A stretch of DNA of 9,789 nucleotides from DATJWY01 sp035500775 (GTDB lineage: Bacteria; Pseudomonadota; Alphaproteobacteria; Acetobacterales; Acetobacteraceae), in assembly GCA_035500775.1 (NCBI GenBank), contig DATJWY010000014.1:1-9789 (forward strand), in the 5' to 3' direction. The position numbers were made by a program, and so were the translations under genes. Position 1 is the first letter of the stretch; each line of letters opens with the position of its first letter. This document shows, one piece after another, positions 5,715-9,789 of the stretch. The notes under the pieces are model-generated. The model was not told the DNA's origin and did not search any database. It worked only from the letters and a program-made list of their open reading frames with translations.

Positions 5715-6983
5715 ATGACCGATTCCACCCGCGCCGCCATGCCGGACGACGCTGACCAGCGCCTCGCCGCGCAATACGAGGCCTATCCCTATCCGCAGCG
5801 CGACCCGCGCGACGAGGCGAAGCGGCTGATCGTCGGCAGCCCCGGCCATCTGCGCGAGATCGACCACTGGGTGTTCGGCGCTGCCCGCCCCACTTCCCGG
5901 CCGTTGCGCGCCCTGTTCGCCGGCGGCGGCACCGGCGATGGCGCGATCATGCTCGCCCAGCAAATGGCGCGGGACGGGCGGCCTGGCCAGGTGACCTGGC
6001 TCGACCGCTCGGCGGCCGCGCGCCGCATCGCCGAGGCGCGGGCGGCGGCACGCGGCCTTACGAATATCGTGTTCGAGCCGCGTTCCCTGCTCGACCTGCC
6101 CGGCTCCGGCCTCGGCCCGTTCGACTACATTGATTGCTGCGGCGTGCTGCATCATTTGCCGGACCCGGCCGAGGGGTTGCGGGCGCTGCTTTCCGTGCTC
6201 GCGCCCGGCGGCGGGCTGGGCCTCATGGTCTATGCCCCGCATGGGCGTACCGGCGTCTATATGGTGCAGGACGCGCTGCGCCTGCTTGCCCCGGAGGCGG
6301 AACCGCCGGCCGCGCGGCTCGATGTGGCGCGCCGGGTCATGCGCAATTTGCCGCAGAGCAACTGGCTGCGCCGCAACACCAATTTCGGTGACCACCTGAC
6401 CGGCGGCGATGCCGGGCTCTACGACCTGCTGCTCAACCCGCGCGACCGCGCCTACACCGTGCCGGCGCTGTTCGACCTGCTGGAGGGGGCGGGGTTGCGC
6501 GTCGCCTGCCTGCTGGAGCCGCTGCGCTACGACCCGGCGGCGCTGCTGCCGGACCCGAAACTGCGCGCCAGGGTGGCCGCACTCGACCCCGTTTCGCGCG
6601 CGGCACTGGCGGAGGCGCTGCTCGGGAACATGAGCACGCATGTCGTCTATTGCGTGCCGCGCGACAATCCGGTGCGGCCGCCCGATCCGCGCCGCCCGGA
6701 GGCGGTGCCGCTGGCGCGCGAGACGCCGGCCGAGGAACTGGCCCGCTCCATCCGGCCGGATGGGATTCTGCCCTTCATGATCGATGGGCTGCCCGTGCCG
6801 GTGCCGCTGCCGCCGCTCGCGCCCTCGATCCTGCGCCTGATCGACGGGAAGCGCAGCGTGGCCGAGATCGGCGCGGCGCTGGCGGCGCGCGGCACCCGGG
6901 AATCGGCTTTCGCTTCCGCCTGGGACGCGACCTATGCCGGGCTGAACGCGATCAACCGCCTGTTGCTGGCGCCGCCCGCGTGA
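5715..6983 (+). CDS. Class I SAM-dependent methyltransferase with C-terminal extra domain
   Basis: A 422-residue protein with a Rossmann-type methyltransferase core: the cofactor loop AGGGTGDG (69-76), an acidic post-strand segment TWLDRS, FDYIDCCGVLHHLPDP (about 135-150) and LAPGGGLGLMVYAPHGR, the motif before the lid region. The N-terminal QYEAYPYPQRDPRDEAKRL (about 19-37) is a conserved opening seen in a group of uncharacterised methyltransferases, and it supports the start at ATG 5715 (or an in-frame ATG eight codons later). After residue about 330 comes a proline-rich link and a segment ILRLIDGKRSVAEIGAAL that resembles PqqD-like or winged-helix peptide-binding modules. Substrate unknown. 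The stop codon's last base is the first base of repeat copy B. It may be protein-, peptide- or small-molecule-directed; the sequence does not say which. Confidence 0.85.
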   Translation: MTDSTRAAMPDDADQRLAAQYEAYPYPQRDPRDEAKRLIVGSPGHLREIDHWVFGAARPTSRPLRALFAGGGTGDGAIMLAQQMARDGRPGQVTWLDRSAAARRIAEARAAARGLTNIVFEPRSLLDLPGSGLGPFDYIDCCGVLHHLPDPAEGLRALLSVLAPGGGLGLMVYAPHGRTGVYMVQDALRLLAPEAEPPAARLDVARRVMRNLPQSNWLRRNTNFGDHLTGGDAGLYDLLLNPRDRAYTVPALFDLLEGAGLRVACLLEPLRYDPAALLPDPKLRARVAALDPVSRAALAEALLGNMSTHVVYCVPRDNPVRPPDPRRPEAVPLARETPAEELARSIRPDGILPFMIDGLPVPVPLPPLAPSILRLIDGKRSVAEIGAALAARGTRESAFASAWDATYAGLNAINRLLLAPPA

Positions 6984-7109
6984 AAAGGCCAGGGGCTCCG
7001 CCCCTGGACCCCGCTGGGGCCTTGAGGCCCCAGACCCCCGATCACTTAAGTAATGGATTCCAAAGGCTTAGCCTTTGGTGGGGTCCAGGGGCGAAGCCCT
7101 TGGCCTTTT
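6983..7109 (+). repeat. Dispersed palindromic repeat, copy B (full length)
   Basis: A 127-bp element whose two 30-base ends are inverted repeats of each other with two mismatches, running from AAAAGGCC to GGCCTTTT. Each end is itself a hairpin: CCAGGGGC-TCC-GCCCCTGG (6989-7007) and CCAGGGGC-GAA-GCCCTTGG (7085-7103, one G-T pair). Between them lie TGGGGCC-TTGA-GGCCCCA (7015-7032), the small palindrome CTTAAG (7045-7050) and CCAAAGGC-TTA-GCCTTTGG (7060-7078). There is no coding capacity. It starts on the last base of the methyltransferase stop codon and ends 16 bases before the next start codon, filling the gap. The structure is like a MITE or a complex REP-type element. Confidence 0.9.
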
Positions 7110-7117
7110 GCTATAAG
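7109..7117 (+). promoter_or_regulatory. Possible extended -10 promoter for the FAH-family gene
   Basis: TGCTATAAG reads as an extended -10 element (TG-n-TATAAT consensus, one mismatch), overlapping the last base of repeat copy B. Transcription would begin about position 7124, within two bases of the ATG at 7126, so the mRNA would be essentially leaderless. This fits the absence of any Shine-Dalgarno sequence, but no -35 element is visible. Confidence 0.25.
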
Positions 7118-7125
7118 ATCGCCGC

Positions 7126-7827
7126 ATGAGCACCGAAACCGCCCCCTCCTTCGTCATCCCGCCGCCATCCCAGGTTTCCGTGCCGGTGGCGGGCGGCGGG
7201 GCGTTTCCCGTGCGCCGCATCTTCTGCGTGGGCAGGAACTATGCCGATCATGCGCGGGAAATGGGCGGCGACCCGACGCGCGAGCCCCCCTTCTTCTTCA
7301 CCAAGCCGGCCGACGCGGTCGTGACCGGCGGCGCGGACATGCCCTATCCGCCGGCCACCGCCGATTTGCAGCATGAGATCGAACTCGTCGTCGCCCTCGG
7401 CGCGGGCGGCGCGGCGGTCACGCCGGAGGCGGCGCCCGGCCTTGTCTGGGGCTATGCCGCCGGGATCGACATGACCCGCCGCGACCTGCAGGCCGAGGCG
7501 CGCCAGCAGGGGCGGCCCTGGGACATGGCCAAGGGCTTCGACCATTCGGCGCCGGTCGGCGACCTCGTCCCCGCCGCCCGCATCGGCCATCCGGCGCGCG
7601 GTCTGATCGAGCTGCGGGTGAACGGCGCGGTGCGGCAAGGCTCCGACCTCGCCCACATGACCTGGTCGGTGCCGGAAACCATCGCCGCGCTCTCCCGTCT
7701 GGTCCGCCTCGCGCCGGGCGATCTGATCTTCACCGGCACGCCGGCGGGCGTCGGCCCAGTGCGTCCGGGCGATCTGCTGGAGGGACGGATCGAGGGCGTG
7801 GGCGACGTGCGTGTCCGCATCGCCTGA
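7126..7827 (+). CDS. Fumarylacetoacetate hydrolase (FAH) family protein
   Basis: A 233-residue single-domain FAH-fold enzyme. The family cleaves or decarboxylates beta-diketo acids such as fumarylpyruvate, acylpyruvates and fumarylacetoacetate with a divalent metal. Seen in order: IFCVGRNYADHA (about 29-40), FFFTKPADAV, the metal-binding HEIELVV (83-89, with E84 and E86), GYAAGIDMTRRDLQ (D115), KGFDHSAPVG (K136) and the C-terminal IFTGTPAGVGPVRPGD. This small form resembles fumarylpyruvate hydrolase (NagK) and acylpyruvases more than the 400-residue tyrosine-pathway enzyme. It starts at ATG 7126, 16 bases after repeat copy B, with no Shine-Dalgarno sequence. No neighbouring aromatic-degradation genes are present, so the substrate cannot be inferred from context. 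Confidence 0.9.
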   Translation: MSTETAPSFVIPPPSQVSVPVAGGGAFPVRRIFCVGRNYADHAREMGGDPTREPPFFFTKPADAVVTGGADMPYPPATADLQHEIELVVALGAGGAAVTPEAAPGLVWGYAAGIDMTRRDLQAEARQQGRPWDMAKGFDHSAPVGDLVPAARIGHPARGLIELRVNGAVRQGSDLAHMTWSVPETIAALSRLVRLAPGDLIFTGTPAGVGPVRPGDLLEGRIEGVGDVRVRIA

Positions 7828-7861
7828 CGGCCGTTGCTCCGCCACGCTTGTTCGCCTAACT

Positions 7862-7878
7862 CTGGCACTCCATTTGCT
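7862..7878 (+). promoter_or_regulatory. Sigma-54 (RpoN) promoter ahead of the amino acid transporter
   Basis: CTGGCACTCCATTTGCT matches the -24/-12 consensus YTGGCACGRNNNTTGCW at every conserved position except the G and R after GGCAC, with the invariant GG and GC ten bases apart (7864-7865 and 7876-7877). Predicted transcription start is about 7889. It sits 34 bases after the FAH stop and upstream of hisP, in the right direction. I did not find a clear NtrC-type site upstream. Sigma-54 control would fit nitrogen-responsive uptake, as known for hisJ/argT transport operons in enteric bacteria. Confidence 0.7.
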
Positions 7879-7925
7879 TGTTTTTCGCCATGCTTGCCAT
7901 CGACGGTCAGAAAAGCGCGTTCGCC

Positions 7926-8738
7926 ATGCATGAGACCGCCCCGACAGGGACGGATGAGCCGAAGCGTGGGCAGGAAGCGCTCTCGGTCCGCGACATCCAT
8001 AAGAGCTTCGGGGGCGCTGAGGTGCTGCGCGGCATCTCGCTCGCCGCGCATGAGCACGAGGTGATCGCCATCCTCGGCAGCAGCGGCTCCGGCAAGAGCA
8101 CCTTCCTCCGCTGCATCAATCTGCTGGAGATGCCGGACGAGGGGGAGATCCGCGTCCGCGGCGAGCTGATCCGCCTGCGCCGGAGCGTGCGTGGCGGCAT
8201 GCAGCCGGAGGACCGGCGGCAGGTGGAGCGCATGCGCCGCCGCCTCGGCATGGTGTTCCAGCAATTCAATCTCTGGGCGCATATGACGGTGCTGCAGAAC
8301 GTGATCGAGGCGCCGGTGCATGTGCTCGGCCTCGACCGGCGCGAGGCCATCGAGCGCGGGAAGGCGATGCTGGAGAAGGTGGGCATGGCGACGCGCTGCG
8401 ACGCCTATCCGAGCCAGCTTTCCGGCGGGCAGCAGCAGCGCGTCGCCATTGCCCGCGCCCTCGCCATGGAGCCGGACGTGCTGCTGTTCGACGAGCCGAC
8501 CTCGGCGCTCGACCCGGAGTTGGTCGGCGAGGTGCTGAAGGTCATGCGCGACCTGGCACGCGAGGGGCGGACCATGCTGGTCGTCACTCATGAGATGGCC
8601 TTCGCCCGCGATGTCGCGAGCCGCGTCGTGTTCCTGCATCGCGGGCAGATCGAGGAGGAGGGGCCGCCGGAGCAAGTATTCACCGCCCCCCGTTCCGACC
8701 GCGTGCGGCAATTCCTCTCGCGGATGATCGGACACTGA
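7926..8738 (+). CDS. hisP: Histidine/basic amino acid ABC transporter ATP-binding protein
   Basis: A 270-residue cytoplasmic ATPase that powers amino acid import through a HisQM-like permease pair. It carries Walker A GSSGSGKS (51-58), Q-loop VFQQFNLWAHMTV (from 110), signature LSGGQQQR (165-172), Walker B with VLLFDEPTSALDP (185-197) and the switch histidine in VVTHEMAFA (H222). The combination FLRCINLLEMP, APVHVLGL and PELVGEVLKVMRDLA follows enteric HisP closely, including the insertion after strand 3 (residues about 80-100). The start is uncertain: ATG 7926 gives a 37-base leader from the predicted sigma-54 start, while ATG 7890 adds 12 residues and would make the mRNA nearly leaderless; neither has a good ribosome binding site. 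The binding-protein gene follows 86 bases later. Specificity among histidine, arginine, lysine and ornithine cannot be told. Confidence 0.93.
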   Translation: MHETAPTGTDEPKRGQEALSVRDIHKSFGGAEVLRGISLAAHEHEVIAILGSSGSGKSTFLRCINLLEMPDEGEIRVRGELIRLRRSVRGGMQPEDRRQVERMRRRLGMVFQQFNLWAHMTVLQNVIEAPVHVLGLDRREAIERGKAMLEKVGMATRCDAYPSQLSGGQQQRVAIARALAMEPDVLLFDEPTSALDPELVGEVLKVMRDLAREGRTMLVVTHEMAFARDVASRVVFLHRGQIEEEGPPEQVFTAPRSDRVRQFLSRMIGH

Positions 8739-8824
8739 GGCGCCCCACCGCCTCCATGGTTCGGACACAGCCCCATCAGATACTTTCCATCGTCACCGAA
8801 CACGCTCCAATCGAGAGGTCCCGG

Positions 8825-9592
8825 ATGAAATACTGGCTTGTCGGCACTGTCGCGGCGTTCAGCCTGATCGCGATCGCGCATGCGCAGGACGCCACGGTGA
8901 AGATCGGCACCGAGGCCGATTACGCGCCGTTCGAGTACAAGGATGCCACCGGCCAGTTGAAGGGCTTCGAGATCGAGCTCGGCAATGCGCTCTGCGCCCG
9001 CGCGAAGCTGCAATGCGAATACGTCAACATGGATTTCGACGGCCTGATCCCGGCGCTCGGTGCGCACAAGATCGACGCGGCGCTGTCGCAGATGTCGATC
9101 ACGCCGGAGCGGGCGAAGAGCGTGCTGTTCACCAGCCCGGTGACGAGCGTGGAGGGCCGCTTCATCGCGCCCAAGGGCTCCGGCCTGAGCGACGATCCGG
9201 CGACGCTGAAGGGCAAGACCATCGGCGTGCAGAGCGGCACGACCCATGAAACCTATGCCAACCAGAAGCTGAAAGGCATCGCCGAGATCAAGGTCTATCA
9301 GGGCCAGGACCAGGCCTTCGCCGATCTCCAGGCCGGGCGCATCGACGCGACGCTGTGCGACGAGACCATCGGCTATGACTGGCTGCAGAAGGCCGGCAAG
9401 GACGGCTACGAGTTCATCGGCAAGCCGCTGACCGACAAGGCGATCTTTGGCGACGGCACCGGCATCGCCCTGCGCAAGGAAGATACCGCGCTCGCCGCGA
9501 AGCTGAACGATGCGCTCGCTTCGCTGATCAAGGACGGCACTTATCAGAAGCTGAACGCCGAATACTTCCCGTTCAGCATCGCGCCGAAGTGA
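8825..9592 (+). CDS. Periplasmic basic amino acid-binding protein (HisJ/ArgT type)
   Basis: A 255-residue family 3 solute-binding protein that captures an amino acid in the periplasm for the ABC importer. The signal peptide MKYWLVGTVAAFSLIAIAHA is followed by likely cleavage after residue 20. The mature protein starts with TVKIGTEADYAPFEYKDATG and keeps the ligand-site landmarks of HisJ and LAO-binding protein: LSQMSITPERAKSVLFT (R96, carboxylate-binding), GVQSGTTHETYA (about 134-145) and the aspartate in LCDETIGY (D179, which binds the ligand amino group). C57 and C64 match the disulfide of HisJ. The start at ATG 8825 is supported by GAGAGG six bases upstream (8813-8818) and by the signal peptide; an upstream in-frame start at 8756 is rejected. 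It is probably co-transcribed with hisP. Ligand is most likely arginine, lysine, ornithine or histidine. Confidence 0.93.
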   Translation: MKYWLVGTVAAFSLIAIAHAQDATVKIGTEADYAPFEYKDATGQLKGFEIELGNALCARAKLQCEYVNMDFDGLIPALGAHKIDAALSQMSITPERAKSVLFTSPVTSVEGRFIAPKGSGLSDDPATLKGKTIGVQSGTTHETYANQKLKGIAEIKVYQGQDQAFADLQAGRIDATLCDETIGYDWLQKAGKDGYEFIGKPLTDKAIFGDGTGIALRKEDTALAAKLNDALASLIKDGTYQKLNAEYFPFSIAPK

Positions 9593-9608
9593 CACGCGCT
9601 GGCTGTGC

Positions 9609-9732
9609 AAGGCGAGGGGCTCTGCCCCTCGACCCCGCTGGGGCCTTGAGGCCCCAGACCCCCGATCATTTAAGTAAAGGATTCCAAAGGCTTGCCTTTG
9701 GCGGGGTGCAGGGGCGGAGCCCCTGGCATTTC
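9609..9732 (+). repeat. Dispersed palindromic repeat, copy C (full length)
   Basis: Colinear with copy B over its whole length. Hairpin 1 is CGAGGGGC-TCT-GCCCCTCG, in which one C-G pair of copy B has become G-C. The TGGGGCC/GGCCCCA and CCAAAGGC/GCCTTTGG hairpins are conserved, and the right end is CAGGGGC-GGA-GCCCCTG. It starts 16 bases after the binding-protein stop and runs onto the stop codon of the convergent minus-strand gene, so it may serve as a bidirectional terminator. The terminal repeats match less well here than in copy B. Confidence 0.9.
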
Positions 9733-9789
9733 AGCCGTAGCGCGAGAGCAGCGTCATCGGCAGCACCCAAAGCAGCGCCGCCGCATAGG
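9731..9789 (-). CDS. C-terminal tail of a convergent gene, probably membrane protein
   Basis: On the minus strand an open frame enters from the right edge and ends YAAALLWVLPMTLLSRYG at a TGA (9731-9733). The hydrophobic stretch suggests a final membrane segment with a short positively charged end. The stop abuts repeat copy C, as for other genes here. Only about 19 residues are visible, so neither family nor even coding status is certain. Confidence 0.45.
   Translation of the reverse strand, partial: YAAALLWVLPMTLLSRYG

Noticed and set aside
6983..7109. CRISPR array
   Set aside because: The repeats are dispersed kilobases apart, are palindromic throughout and have no regular spacers or cas genes.
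8756..8824. Upstream in-frame start for the binding protein
   Set aside because: It would put 23 polar residues before a classical signal peptide; the ATG at 8825 has its own ribosome binding site.

Overview
This GC-rich window, dense with tightly packed genes, most resembles a chromosomal segment of an alphaproteobacterium, probably Acetobacteraceae/Rhodospirillales. That placement is inference from the very high G/C at third codon positions, the protein families present and the style of the GC-rich palindromic intergenic repeats; no rRNA or other marker gene is present. I see ordinary metabolic, transport and RNA-modification genes. I found no phage, CRISPR, toxin-antitoxin or defence system, and no wholly new system; the unusual material lies between the genes.

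Layout. (1) 1-343, minus: 5' part of a SYLF/Ysc84-domain exported protein, cut by the window edge. (2) 344-709: a 366-base gap with a possible decayed Hsp70/DnaK fragment (minus strand) and a hairpin that covers the ribosome binding site of the next gene. (3) 710-4164, plus: a translationally coupled pair, a DmdB-like acyl-CoA synthetase and a DmdC-like acyl-CoA dehydrogenase, giving acid activation followed by alpha,beta-dehydrogenation. (4) 4165-4479: a gap with a half-copy of a dispersed palindromic repeat, a separate 16-bp inverted repeat and a possible 14-codon leader ORF. (5) 4480-4980, plus: a hotdog-fold acyl-CoA thioesterase with less G/C-biased codons than its neighbours. (6) 5012-5575, minus: a TrmH/SpoU-type RNA methyltransferase, convergent with the thioesterase and divergent from (7) 5715-6983, plus: a class I SAM-dependent methyltransferase with an extra C-terminal domain. 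(8) 6983-7109: a full repeat copy. (9) 7126-7827, plus: a fumarylacetoacetate-hydrolase-family enzyme. (10) 7926-8738 and 8825-9592, plus: ATPase (HisP type) and periplasmic binding protein (HisJ/ArgT type) of a basic amino acid ABC importer, preceded by a strong match to a sigma-54 promoter. (11) 9609-9732: a third repeat copy, then the tail of a convergent minus-strand gene.

How the genes relate. The synthetase, dehydrogenase and thioesterase all act on acyl-CoA thioesters, but only the first two are clearly one operon. The amino acid importer lacks its two permease genes inside this window, and the sigma-54 site suggests nitrogen control. The most noteworthy structure is the repeat family: about 125 bp, with terminal inverted repeats that are themselves hairpins, four hairpins per full copy, and one compensatory base-pair change between copies. 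All three copies lie just after stop codons.
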